DNA from: Camarhynchus parvulus | Taxonomy: Eukaryota > Chordata > Aves > Passeriformes > Thraupidae | Length of the DNA: 64,000 nucleotides | Direction: 5' to 3' | Assembly (NCBI RefSeq): GCF_901933205.1 | Contig: NC_044573.1 | Location: 54,133,993 to 54,197,992, forward strand | Part shown: piece by piece, positions 24,649 through 37,300 of the stretch | Position numbering within the stretch: the stretch's first letter is position 1 | Layout: every line of letters begins with the position of its first letter | Notes under the pieces: model-generated | Told to the model about the DNA's origin: nothing | What the model saw: only the letters and a program-made list of their open reading frames with translations | The model's database searches: none | Program-made: the position numbers and the translations under genes

Positions 24649-25125
24649 GGAATCATGGAGTGATTTGGAATGTACCTTAAACATCATCTGGTTCCAGCTC
24701 CCTTGTCCATAGAAAGGGACACCTTTCACTAGGCCAGGTTACTCAAAGCCCCATTCAACCTGGCCTGAAACATTTCCAGGGATGGAGAATCCACAACTTC
24801 TTTGGGCAACCTGTTCCAGTGCCTCATCATCCTCATTATTGAAAAATTCCCTCCTTGGATCTAATTCAAATCTGCCCTCTTTCAGTGTAAAATCATTACC
24901 CCTTGTCTTGTCACCACATGCCCTGGTAAAAAGGCTCTGTCCATCTTTCTTCTAAGCTCCTTTATGAGTGAGTTGCAATAAGGTGTCTGCAGAGCCTTCT
25001 CTTCCTCAGGCTGAACAAACAAAATTCTCTCAGCCTTTCTTCATAAGAGGAGGCATTTCAGCCCCCTGATAATTTTTGTGGCACTTATTTGGACCCACGC
25101 TAGCAGGTTCATGACTTTCTTGTGC
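24649..25125 (-). mobile_element. CR1 LINE 3' fragment, reverse orientation
   Basis: Reading the plus strand left to right gives the CR1 3' region backwards. It starts with an AATCATGGAG tail remnant, then a block matching the CR1 'TTAAGGTCCCTTCCAACC' region, then CTGTTCCAGTGCCTCA and TTGTCTTGTCACCACATGCC. These are followed by GAGCCTTCTCTTCCTCAGG, CTCAGCCTTTCTTCATA and a stretch ending in TTCATGACTTTCTTGTGCC. In the sense direction these encode the C-terminal part of the CR1 ORF2 product (the conserved '[11 protein letters not shown]'-like and 'WNHLP'-like stretches) and then the 3' UTR. Many substitutions and indels show it is older than the copy at 47520. It is truncated at its 5' side (right end). 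Confidence 0.9.
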
Positions 25126-25151
25126 CAAGTGTCAGTCAAAACTAATAATAC

Positions 25152-25181
25152 AGGCAATTAAAGGCAATTAAAGGCAATTAA
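25152..25181. repeat. Three-copy 10-bp tandem repeat
   Basis: The unit AGGCAATTAA is present three times in a row, the last copy leading into AATTTATTAC. It lies about 25 bp beyond the 5'-truncated end of the CR1 fragment and may reflect slippage near the insertion breakpoint. Confidence 0.9.
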
Positions 25182-28100
25182 ATTTATTACTGTTTTATAA
25201 AATTATACTTTTGTCATTATAATTGCAAACATTTTGAAAAAATGTTGATGTTCATTATAGCAAGAGGCAGGTAACTCTTGGAACATCAAATGTTTTCCAT
25301 GTTCAACCTCTCTCCCTCTGTCCACAGATTTTAAGCAATAAATATTAGTGTACAAAATATTTTATAGTTTTTTTTTTGCAGTGTTCTGTGGTCCTTAGGC
25401 TAGTGTTCTGAAAAACACAAGACCAAAATATAGGCATGCAAAAGTTGTGCTGACACTCTAAGTAGCAGCTGCTAATGGAATGGTGCTTAAGACTTGGAAG
25501 AATTACTTTTCTAATATTCATCTTTAAGTATAATCCATCCACATTGTCTATTAATAAAAATGCCTTATATTTATGTTAAAATCTTACTGATATTGTTTTT
25601 ACAATGTCATTTAGCTAACTGGAAGTGGTATTTTAGTGCTGAGGTTTGGCCATTGTGATAATTCTCGATGCTTTTTCATTAAGATCTGAAGTTTTATTTG
25701 AAAAAGACTTGGCTTTTCCTTCAGCAAAAGAGTTTTTTTGAGAAAGAAGGAGAATTTTTATTAATGCTAAATGTAACTAATTTACAAGTCCTATGTCTTC
25801 AGTGCTTACTTAGAAACTTTTTTTCAAATATAATTTTTTTTGCATTGTCTTTGAAGGACAGGAAGTGTACAGTATTTGTGACAAATTAACAAGACTAGAT
25901 TTTTTTTTCCAGTTAAAAGAAAATTCAACAAAATATCTTCCAGTTTTGCTTCCACCTTTCAATGGAATCCCTGTTTCCACTGTAAGTCTTCCTGCTGGAT
26001 AATGGTGCAAAGTATAATAATAAAATTGAAGAATCCTGGTGGTCATGAAAACTGTGAAGTCTCTCAGCTGCTCATTTATCATGAGAACTGTTACTAACAT
26101 AATTCCTCAGCAGTTCAGAGTTCACCTTTCAGACAACAAAACCTGGTGTGGAGGAGAGCTGAATTTGGGGTCTAAATCTGTAATACCCTTCTCTGAGACT
26201 GTGCTGTCGGGTTCAGTGCAAATGAAAAGGGCTGATAGGAGTCAGCAAGAGCTCTGCCAAATGTAAATGTGGCATTACAATAGCCAAGGAAGCTCTTGAA
26301 TGGTGTTTAAATATCACTCTAATTTTGGGACAAGGCAGTGAAAAGCATTTGAATTCATCCCAAGTATAATGGGTCCACACCTGTGTAATTTTCTTCTGAG
26401 GGCAGGCTGAAACATCTTAATAATTTCATTTTGCTCAAAATGGTCTGTATACAAGTTATGTGGAAAAATGGCATTGCTGTCTGATCTGGAAATTGCATCC
26501 AGGTGGCAACCCTCCAACCTGTGGCCATGTCTGAGCAGAGTAGCCAGACTATTAAAAGGATTTCCAGATGGTATTTTCTCATGTTCTTGCTTCTTGCTCT
26601 TGGTGATTTCCCACTGTAGCAAAGAACTAAATAACAAAAGAATTTAGAGAAGAAAGGAGGCCCTGCAATGACCAAATACTTATCTAGACTGTGCCTTTCT
26701 TCACAAGTGCCTCTACTCCTGCTGACACTGGTGACATCCAGCCTCAGTCCCTCTTTCCTGAAAGGAGGACAGTGTAAAGGACAAGTTGCTGGGAAAATTT
26801 CCCCCCTCAAGAGTGCTAGTGGCACTCTGATCTTGCCATTGAGCTAAGTGATACTTTAAATCATACCATCCGTGTTCTTGCCTCATTTCAGTTTTCTTAG
26901 GGCGCTTTGAGGATGCTTGCTGGGGCCATCTTTGTGGTGATGCTGTGAGGTAGGGCACACTCCCTGTGCCACACTCTGCTCTCTTGAGCCAGACTCAAGT
27001 GCCCCACGAGCTCAGCAGACTACACTGTAGACACCAAGAGGACTTTACTAGTCCACAAATTGTTATTGAGCACCTCTTCCTGATTCCCAGCACTTGCCAG
27101 GACTCCTCCTCATCCTGCTGTGTGCCCAAACAGAAATTGTTTGAGTGGGGCAGGCACTCAATGTACCATTGTATGCAGCATGATGGTAGAATTCCAAGAA
27201 TGAGGCAATTGGTTCTTTCCAGTGATGAGCACTGAAGGCATCTCTTGTATAGGCTCTTGATAGGAGACAGCAGTTTGAATGGAGACTACTATAAGCTTCA
27301 GATTTTAAGTACTGAAGTCTTTTTCTTGCCTTTTTGAAGAAGGAAAAAAAAATAGAAAAAAGAAAGACTTGCAAGAAAGCAGTCTTTCTTGCCTTTTTCT
27401 CTGGGAATTTAGGGATGTACTGGCAGCAGCAATAAGGTACAAGAAGTAGCTGCCCTGTGATCCAGCTGTCCTAGTGCATTACTCTGCTGCTCCAACCTGG
27501 TAGAGCCATATAACATTGCTTTGTATTTTCTGTCCATCTTTCAACTTAGGAGTTACCTGGGACGTGGATTAATTTTTTGAAAGGCAACCAAGAGGTCTGC
27601 AACACCTCAGGCAGGCAGTGTCCCATGTAACATAACAAAACATCCTCCTCTACCTTCTCACCATGACCAAAAATCCCCAGAATTTAAGATGGTTCTCACA
27701 ACTGCTGGAGCATTGTCAGAGGAGTCCTGACCACATGAAAAAGGCCATCTTAAGAAAGAATTTTTTCACTTTTCTGCCTCTTGGACCAGATTCTGGTACA
27801 ACTTGATACACTGACTTAAAGCACTTCCAAATTTATTTTAGCAAGCAGTTTTGCCAGTGAGAATTGCTGTCTTCTGTGCAGATTTGATATGAGCAATAAA
27901 AGTCACAGCAACATCTGAAAACAAAGTAAGATTTGTAACTGCTGCCAGAGCAGCAATTCCACAGGCTTCAATGTAACTCATATGTTCTTTTTTGTTGACA
28001 TTTTTTGCCAACAAAATGTGTGCAATAGAATCAATTTCATGACTATAGCATCTGCAGCATGACTGTGAATGGGAAATATTCACCTTTATATCCATTATGC

Positions 28101-30599
28101 TTTCTTTCCCATTAGCTAATCATGGCATAAAGCCATTCCTATTACAGGATACTTTAGGAAGATGGAATTTCAGTTTTCCAAGTTTCAAAATTTGAGGGAT
28201 GTATTGACTGTTGAGAAAGCTTTTTCTAACTCATTTAATTGGTCTCAAGGAAAGAAAAAGAAGAGGAAAAATAAAATTGATATATTTCTAGCTATCTCCT
28301 GTAGAAATGTCTTCTATCCTTCTGTTTTCATGCTCATCTATTCTAAAAAATGTTTTAAAATTTTGCAAACACCTCTGGTGAGTAAACTCTCTCACACAGG
28401 GTGGGAGCTCCAAACTCTCTGAGTCTGCCTTGTGGCCTGAAGCTGGTGGACTTTGCAAGTAAATCTTTGCAAAGATTTATATGATTGAAAATATACTGAT
28501 ATTGTTTTTCCCTCTGTATTTCCACCCCATGGGAAGACGCAGAATAGTTGAAATTTTAGCCTTTTGAGACCAGAAATTCTGTTTCAGTGCATTTGTCATT
28601 TAGCAATGCAGGGAAAGCTTTTGAAAGGATGGAAATAATTCTTCTGACACAATAATAAAATCAGAATCTCTGTCTCTGAAATAATTTATTTTTAAGTTAA
28701 AATGTTCATGCTTAAAGTAAAAAAACTGAAATAAAAAAAAATAAAAGAAAGAATCTGTTTTGTTCTTTCTGATCTTTGGTTTAAACTAGACATTTTGTTC
28801 CTCAATTGAATCTTTAATCTCTGTACTGGAAATGGAATGATTTCTGCAGCTATTTTGTGTGGCATTTTGTGTTCTGAAAATCTAATTTCTTTTATGAGAT
28901 AATCATAAATACCACTGTAGTTGCACTTTAAAATGCCAAAGAATTAAATTATGGGGAAAGATGAAACATTTTACTCTATATACTGTATTTTGAAGTTTAG
29001 TGAATGTGTTCATGAGTTCAAAAGGATAATGGAGATGTTTCTAAAGCAGTGTTGTGGAAATCCTTCTCTAAACACCTTTTATTTTAGCCTACACGTCCCT
29101 TGAAAAGGTGCTGAAAGATGATGTAAATTACAAGTTTTCTTCTTTAGTGAAGAATACTCTTGATCTCAGATTTTGCTGGTCTCTCTATGCTCAGAAAAGA
29201 ACATAATGAAAAACAGTGGGGCTTTTTCATCCTTTCAGTGAAATGTCTACTTTAGTCCCAGTTTCTCTAAGTGTTTCTTTATGCAGTGTAACTCCCTGAG
29301 GAATCCTGCAGAAACAGTGCAATTTCTGGTAACTCAGCTGGATTTAAACAATAGGAGTCTGGCATAGCTCCTGTACCCCACACTGCATTTTTGGCCACCC
29401 ACAGTAGTTCTGTGTTAATTTAAAGCAGTACATTGAATGACTCTTCCCAGTGTGAAAGCAAGTGGTGCCGAATGCCTTGTGTCCGTGTCCTCTAAACGTT
29501 TATCTCCCAAACTGGTTGATCACATCAAAATGTCCTCTGGGAAGTTGGCCTCAGCCAGTGTTCATACCCAAGCAGGTGTCAGAGACCTGTGGGTGAGTGT
29601 TAGTTAGCTAAAGCTGAAATTTAGCTATAGCTAAAAGCACATAAGTGTCTAGCAGTTTTACAGGAGGGATAGTGGAGTTCCATTGCCCTGGAATATTCTC
29701 TAGCATGAACTCAGATGCTGGTTTTGGTATGGGACATGGGGATTGCCCTAAAGCACAGGATAGATGGTAGTACCTTTGCCTTTGGGTGGAAACTCACACA
29801 AGTGCTTTTCAAATCTTCTTGTGAATAGCACTTGCATGACTGCAGATAGCAGGGCTAGCAGAGATGTTGTTTTATTTAATTTGAAGTAAAAGTGTGTGTC
29901 CTGTTCTGCATAGCTAAGAATGAAGTACTGGCTCAAGGCTACGTGTGGTCAAAATCATCCTCCTAAAATACAGCCCACCTGGCCAGCACATGATGAATGT
30001 CCACACTGACCTGCCCTTACCTCCAGCCTCAAACAGCTACACTGGCCCCTGTGTGATAGGATACAAGCTGCTGCACAGATCCGTTTGAGACTTTGATATA
30101 GAATGGTGATGTACCTTTGGGGAGAAGGGAGAGGTGGTTATGGTGTACTTTGATGAGTGTGCAGCCAGGGGCCTTCTAGATGCAGTCTGACCTGGGAGTG
30201 TGTATGTCATGCCTCATTCATGAACTAACTGGAGATGTTAAGCTGCTTCTTTCTGCCTCTAGTTTAGGCTGCCACTTTTCCCTTTTTTTACATCTCTTCT
30301 TTTATTGTCTTACTCGACATTTTGTGGCAATTCTCTCATCATAGCTTCTTTTATTTAAGATTGATCATTTTTATTTTATGACCCTTTCATTGGCCCCAGA
30401 TGAATAACTTGGCTGGCATTTACTCTTTCTGTCATTCTGATGTTCATGGCATGGTTTTTTTTGCTGAAGGCTCATTTAAGCAATCACAGACAAATCATGT
30501 GGAAGTCAAAGACCCAGGGAAGATTGGAGGAACAATGATGGGCAGAAGAACCTTACTAACCCACCCAGTGGAAATGGACAACTCACCTGATCCCTAAGA
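25182..30599. other. Non-coding stretch, no gene seen
   Basis: Unique AT-rich sequence. The longest frame (26355-26825, minus, 156 codons) overlaps other minus-strand frames and has no recognisable domain or signal. An A-rich run lies at about 28722-28756. Nothing else could be supported. Confidence 0.6.
29620..29635. other. Perfect 16-bp palindrome
   Basis: TTTAGCTATAGCTAAA equals its own reverse complement. A related TTAGCTAAAGCT lies just upstream (29604-29615), so the TAGCTA motif occurs repeatedly within about 35 bp. Confidence 0.8.
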
Positions 30600-30604
30600 C
30601 CATC

Positions 30605-30765
30605 CAAGGGGTGGGAGAAAGATTGATCTTGGAGTGAAACCCGCTGAGATCAGTGAGAAGATTGGTGAGAAAGGACAAAACTGAGATAAGAGACGGAGTA
30701 AGGTGGACTGAGGAGGAACAAAAGTGGAAAAAAAGAAGGAGAAGGGTAAGAAGTAGTTAACTAAG
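30605..30765. repeat. Purine-rich tract
   Basis: The plus strand is dominated by A and G (GAGAAAG, GGAGGAAC, AAAAAGAAGGAGAAGGG). The opposite strand is correspondingly open (30594-30917), which I attribute to composition. Confidence 0.5.
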
Positions 30766-30844
30766 TAAAGGTCAGGCAGCTTGTTGGACAGAGCCCTGAA
30801 CCAGATGAGTGCAATCTGTTCTCTTTTACTTAAATCTGATTTCT

Positions 30845-31360
30845 GACTGCCTTCTTTGTGGCCGTGCTCTCTGCTCCAAATGTGTGTGCGCCAATGCTGG
30901 CAAACCTTAGCCCACACAAGCTGGTGAACATGAGAGGTCTGTGCCCAGCATCAGGAATGAGCCTTGAGCCTCAGGGAGTGTGGGTGCCAACAACTGGAGC
31001 ATGTCAGGAGCACTGGGACCTGCTCCTGGAGAGACTGAGGAGGCTAAAGGCAGCAGTGTGTGCCACGTGGCACTTGCAGACAGGTTCCAGCCCTGATGAG
31101 CAGGAGAGCAGGAACAGGACTGGGCCACCTGTGCTCTTCTTGTTCATCTGAGGGCTGTGTGAGACTGTGCTTTCTCTCTGTGCCTACCTGTGTGGCTGGC
31201 TGGGTGGGCAGTGTGAGTGGATATGTGTCAGGAGTGATGGGTGCTCAGCCTCTCTTCTGCCTGCATTCAGGGAGAGGGAGCAGCAGCAGCCCCAAATCCA
31301 TGGGGCTGAGACAGGAGGACAGCCCCTGGTTCCCACTGCCCATTAGGTTCAGCTACCTCT
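30845..31360. other. GC-rich, CpG-poor patch
   Basis: About 500 bp clearly richer in G+C than its flanks but with only a few CpGs, unlike the island at 4905. Open frames exist on both strands (30858-31151 plus, 30907-31128 minus, 31060-31362 plus) without recognisable domains. It might be a methylated former CpG island, an old retroelement or an enhancer. I cannot decide. Confidence 0.4.
31060..31073. promoter_or_regulatory. Perfect E-box palindrome
   Basis: GTGCCACGTGGCAC is a 14-bp perfect palindrome centred on CACGTG, the canonical E-box bound by bHLH-ZIP factors such as USF and MYC/MAX. It holds one of the few CpGs in this GC-rich patch. Binding is inferred from sequence only. Confidence 0.4.
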
Positions 31361-34300
31361 AACCCAGATGAAGTTTTCCTCTGGCCAAACCCATGAGCAC
31401 TGTTAACTTTTATGGATTCCTTGCCACATTAGTAACTTAATGTCTGTCAGTCATCACTCCTAATCCACTTTTACCTGCCACTCTCTGTGCAGGGGACTCA
31501 GTGATCTGTGACTTTCTTACTGCCCTGCTGAGGTGTCTAATCATGCCTTTCAAATAGTTATCTGCTTAATTTTCTGCCTGTTTTGTCTTACTGCTCATCA
31601 TTTTTTTTTTTTTAAGAAAACTGCTGCTTCTAAGCATACAAGTAAATGAATACATCTATTAAGAAAAGGAAAGAGGAAGAAAGTCTCTGCTGAGGCACCT
31701 GGGATAAATCCTGTGTCTACAACATTTTCCTGGAACAGTATAGTTATTATATTTTTATTTACTTGCTTATTATGATTTTTAAAAAATTTGTTTCAAGTTC
31801 TCATATAAGTTCCTTAGTATCCTGGAGGTACTGTTGTATTTTTGAACTGAATACTGCAATGTAAAGAGAGAATGCCTTAAGTGTTACTTGAAGACTATTA
31901 TTTAACTTTTGAACTGCTGGGCTCCTTCCCAGCAACTCAAAAGCCGAATTCTGGCTCCGCATGAACAGTAATGTGCACATATCATCACAGATAAATGTAA
32001 TGCATTGCCTTTGATAGAACAGCAATGTCTGAAATGTAAAGTTAGCATCTAACAATAATATCTATTGTCTTTAAGAAAAGGTGACCCCTGCATACACATC
32101 AGCCTTCATGAATAGATTTTTTTTTCTCAGAAATAGCATGGCATAAAAATAAAAAAATATGTGAGTTGTGACTAAGTGAAAAAAGGCATTTTGGATGTGT
32201 TCAGGACAAACTTACCTGTTCTGAGAACTTGCTTCATGCTTGACCATTCAACCTAGATTCCATATATTCACAGGGAAATGTGAGGTTATTCAGTGAATAC
32301 ACTGAAAGATGTGGGGGTCAGATGAATGAAATAAAGCACATCAGGCTTCTGTGTAAAATTTTCAGTCAGATATGAAAAAAAAAGTATTTTCTGCCTGGAA
32401 GCTAAACTGTAGCATTTTGGTCCAGTTATTGGTTCCAGTGACTAGAGAAAAGTTGTTCCATCAATTTGGATTGTAACGTCCTGAAGGGAATGAACAGAAG
32501 GACTTGAAACCCTGCTGGATCTGTGGGAGAATAAATAATTGCAAGACTCTGGGGCTGCACACCAGGAATGTAATTGAATGCATCAACTTATCTCAGAAAG
32601 GATGATGAGAGTCCTTAAGGAAATAATGCCTTTTAGATATACCTGTCAGAATTTCTAGAACAGTAAGATTGCCCCTGGCTGTGATTTGCTCTTTATGAAT
32701 AAAGGTATATGTAGACATTCTGCTGACTTTTTAAAGTGGTTTCAACATTTCTGCCTTTATATTTTATAAAATTCTCCATGAGTGAAGCTATCAAAGTCAG
32801 AATCAAAAGCAATTAGCTAAGATGCTCCAGTTCAGCATATTCATAAATCAACTCAGTATTTTTTGATGTTGATACTGTGGCCCACACTTTTTACCTGTTC
32901 TGCTTAGACTAATGGATACATGTTGTTTGTTATTTGAGGGTGGTTATTAACTTGTGTTTATGTTCCCTGAAAGACTCATTCCATGTGCAATCACATTAAA
33001 TAATTTAATTGGAAAAATAAGCAGGACAAAAAAAACATGGAAGAGAAAGTTTGAAAATGAGAAAGACAGGCAAAAAAGGGACTCAAAGGAGCACAAAATA
33101 AGAAGTGGAGAAGGAAAACTAAAACTGGATAAAAGAAAGAGGTGAAGAAAGTCAAGATCAGTTTCCTTATTAAGAGAAAAAGAATAAAGTGGTCCAAGAA
33201 GAGCCAGTGAAATAGAATCAGAGAGACCAGGAAAATCCCTTGAGAAAAGTCTGAAAAGATATGCAAAGGGACAGAAAACATAAAAACCACATTTAAAACA
33301 ACTTTCCTGTGAATGCTGTAAATGTAAGATTTTGCATAAATTCATCTGAAAGACTTCTAAAACAAAAAAGCCTGGTCTGATAACCTTGAAAATCCCCTAA
33401 TATGAATTGATTTTTTTCCTGAAGGAGTTCCTGATTTAATAATTTTATGGGAAAAAAAATAATCTTGATTTAAAATGTTTATAGTAGAAGCTCCCATAAA
33501 AGTCTTGGCAGTTATTTTCAGAGGCTTATTACACTTATTTTTCCATGTCTTTCAGACTCCAATGATCTAACCTCAACTTCATCTCAAAGACCTATCAAGC
33601 AGAATAAAGGGCCCTCTGTCAAATTTCTGTCTTTATGAGGTACTTAAGAACAGCTGAAGTAATTTCTACAATAATAAAATGTTTCATGGTTTCGGAGTCT
33701 TGTTATAAGGCATGTTTTAGGATCTATATCATGGCTCCCTTCTCATCTCCACTTTTATCCTGCCTGTCTTTTAATACCCTTCTTCAAATGGTTACAGTAG
33801 TCTGGTAGCAGACAGAGATGACAGTCTCTTAGGGTTTTTGCTGAGCCTCTCCCGGCTTACACACCTAAAGAAAGCATTAAGCTTTTAGGAGAGGATTTAG
33901 GTGTAGACCAAATGCTGCTGAAGACAGTCACTGGGCCTCTAGGATTTAGGTTACAAGCCTGAGGCAAGTGTGGCTATTGACCAAGCAAAGTGAGAGAGAG
34001 GCAGTTCCTGTTCATTTTTATGTGCACCTGTATACAATACTGCCTTCCCTACCCTTTACCTAGATAATAATTTTGAAGTAGCTATGCTTGTCCTAGCAGG
34101 ATGGCATTGGGAATTTATCCCTGAATTAAATGCCTTTTCACTTGAGTGTTCCTTTTTTTTGGTGTCAGGCTGATGAGTAATCAACAACCCAGTACAGCAT
34201 TGGCACTATTCTTTTTGTCAACAAACTTTGGACTTCAGAATTGATTAGTCAAATTAGTTTGACCATAACTTCCCTTTTTCCCCCCATAAGCTGTTGCAAA

Positions 34301-37300
34301 TCTTTAACATTAACTTTCCTTCAATGTATTTAGTTGGTCCAGTGTCAGCCATTCCATTTATTTTTGTCAGAATTGTCTGATATTGATATGAAAGACATAA
34401 AATTGAGCCACCTTAGCCTAGCTATCTTCTAAAATGTATACCACAATTGTCACATACTCCAGTGCTTGGGATTCTCCAGAAGGCTTGGAAATCTACGGAA
34501 GGTCCCTGCTCCTGGCTCAGAAATCTCAGACTGCCACTTCAAAACTCCTTATATCGTGTCTCATGCCCTGTCTTAGTCATCATTACTTTTGTATCCTACT
34601 AAGTTATTATTAAATTACTGTCTTTGTCTTCGAGTATTTGTGTCAAATATTTCTGCCTTTCATTTAAATGCTTTGCAGTTTAATGATTTCTGTTTATGTA
34701 ACCATTAACATCAACTGAATCTCATTCACTCAAATGAAAATGTCTTTTGTTTTCTTCAGCTTCATTTGCCTGAGATTTTGTCTTTTCAGCTTTTTTTTTT
34801 GTGTGTGAGTTCACTACAGCTGCAAGACTTCAATAGTTCTAATTTTAATTCCCAGTTAAGTATATTAGGCAAACTGTTACTTTTTAAATTCTCCATACTT
34901 TCATGTCCTGTTAGCCACCACTATCTTCTTTCTTCATGCCAAAATAAATTCTTCCCTTAAATATGCGCAAAGATGTGTATTATATTTGGTAGCTAGATTA
35001 TTTTTATAACTCCTTTGTCATGCATTCCCTTTATAAAGTGTTCAGAGCTGATGTTTCAGCCACATTTCATAGAAAATTAAGGATGTAAAATTGGTCAGGT
35101 TTGTGAGCTAAACAGCAAAACCCCCAATGCCCATGAAAAGAAACCTATGGACTAAACATCCTTTTGCACAACAAAACCATGGGGCTAGTTTCAGGACAGA
35201 ACAAGAAGAAGGAATAAGGAACTTTTGCATAGAAACCCTGCTGGAAGCGTACAAACATGTCTTGGCAGGTGAACGACGGTTCTTGGGCTCACTTGACAAT
35301 GGGCTTAGGTGTGTGTGTTATTCCCTGGGTGAATATAGGAGTTATTCTTGTCTACCCACCTTTAAAAACTCTGTGGTGCCAGACTCAGTGAAATGTGTGT
35401 TTCAAAGCTAGCATGGTAGGGGCAAGGGGGGCAAGCTGCACACTGCTCATTACTGCCAGCTTGCTCCTCATCTGCAGGAGGGAGAAGTTGCTTTCTGTGT
35501 TGCTTTTGGCTACAAGAAGAGTTGAAAGCAAGTCACTTGGAGCACAAAGTGCTCATTTGCACTCAGCAGGATAGGGGTATGCTCTTTCTGGCATAAGCAA
35601 GGCAAACCCGAGGCAATTCTTAACTTCTGCTGTGAGATACACAGAATGAAATGCATGAGGAACTTACAGGTTTTCTTCTCTTTCCAATATCGGCATCAGA
35701 GTCTGCTAATGCCCTTACCTATTGTTTAAAAGGAAAACTTATCAGGGCTTCTATGAGTTTTCTATTTATTTTATTTGTGGTTTTGACCAAAGAAAATCCC
35801 AGAAGACCAACCCACAAATGAAGAGGTAGATTATAAATGTAAGGTTCCTGCTATGTGATATTGCTTATCTACAGAGTAATATTCCCACTAGTGAATCTCA
35901 CAGGCAATTACAGAATGTAATTGCAGGTACAGTTAAACACCCACTCTGCAGGAAACATGTGATAGGCTTCATCTCCTCCCTCAAATTTCAGAAAAACTCA
36001 GTGGCAGACTGAGATGGACTGACCAGCAGTCTGTGCAGCAATTTTCATCTACACAAGTTGGGGTCTCAGATCTCCCAGAACCAGAAACAACACTGTTGTT
36101 AACTATTTTTTCTTGGCAGGTTTGTCTAAAAAGTGAGATCAATTGAATACAGTAAGCAAGTTTCATCCTTGGATAGATATGCAGCAAATCACTTATAAGT
36201 GTACAGCACTCCAAGTACTCATGGACATTAAAATGCTGACAGAAAAGATAGGATGACACTGTAGGTCACCCAGCTTTGATAAATAAGCAGAACATCCTTA
36301 AATGATGATAGCTGTTGGCCAGGCCAAGTCAGTTAAAGCCTGAATGCCAGAAGTTCTGCAATCTATCACTTGATGAGAAGGCCTTGGTCACCAGATGATG
36401 CTGATTAGGCAATCATTGACAAGGTTATCAGAGCCCCTCCTTTAGTAAGCCCATCATCTGGGACAGCAGGAGGAGAGCAGCAGAGTTTGTGTAGAGGCTG
36501 TAATTAGCTTTTACTTGGTGATGTATCTTCAGGATGGCTGAACAGTCAGAGGTGTGTTTATCTTCTGTTTCACTATTCAGTTTTTATTGTCTCTCTTAAG
36601 GAAAGAATAGCTTTTCATAAATGCTATGCAAAACATATTTGTGTGATGTGCTTTACCTCCTGTCTCTGAGGAGATAAGCTACACAGTTGCACTCCCTTGA
36701 GATTCAGGCTGTGGATACCCAAGTATCAGGGCTGGACTCTTATGATCCCTGGACCTTTGGAAGGTCAGGGCAGGAAGAGTACCCCACCTGTACAAGCTCA
36801 GACATTTCCATGTGGTTATAAGGTCTAACACCTCTCAATAAAAATATAAAAATTTCAGCTGCTCCTTGCCTATGGTCTAACTTCTACCACTGTCTTCTGT
36901 CTCATTAGCTAAAGACATTCAAAAAGGATCATTGAGATTTAGACTTATTTGACTTTGTTGTGAAAATGCATTTACTTCTTAATTGAAAAGAGTACTTGGT
37001 TTAGGTTCCCTTTCTCACAGTCAGCTGGCTATTAATATAAGGCCTCTTTCAGCTGGAAACCAGGATGTGTTTCTCTGAAATGATGGTGGTTGCAGTAGTT
37101 TAAATTTCTTTGTGAAAACTGAATTGTTTTAGCCCAGATTTGACTTCCTATTAGCAGTATTAAAGTTGAGTTTATATTACTATGAGAATAGCCCTTGTGA
37201 CTGTCCCTGAATAAAACACTCTGCTGAAAGCATACCAGTAACTCAGCAGGCTTGGATGAGCAAAGCCAAAAATACAGCAGCAGCTGTCCCATTGATCAGT

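Noticed and set aside
26355..26825. Minus-strand 156-codon open frame
   Set aside because: Overlaps other minus-strand frames, has no recognisable domain, and splice or start context is unconvincing. Compatible with chance.
32947..33345. Minus-strand Phe/Leu/Ser-rich frames resembling a membrane protein
   Set aside because: They are the pyrimidine-rich complement of a purine-rich tract; apparent hydrophobicity follows from T-rich codons.
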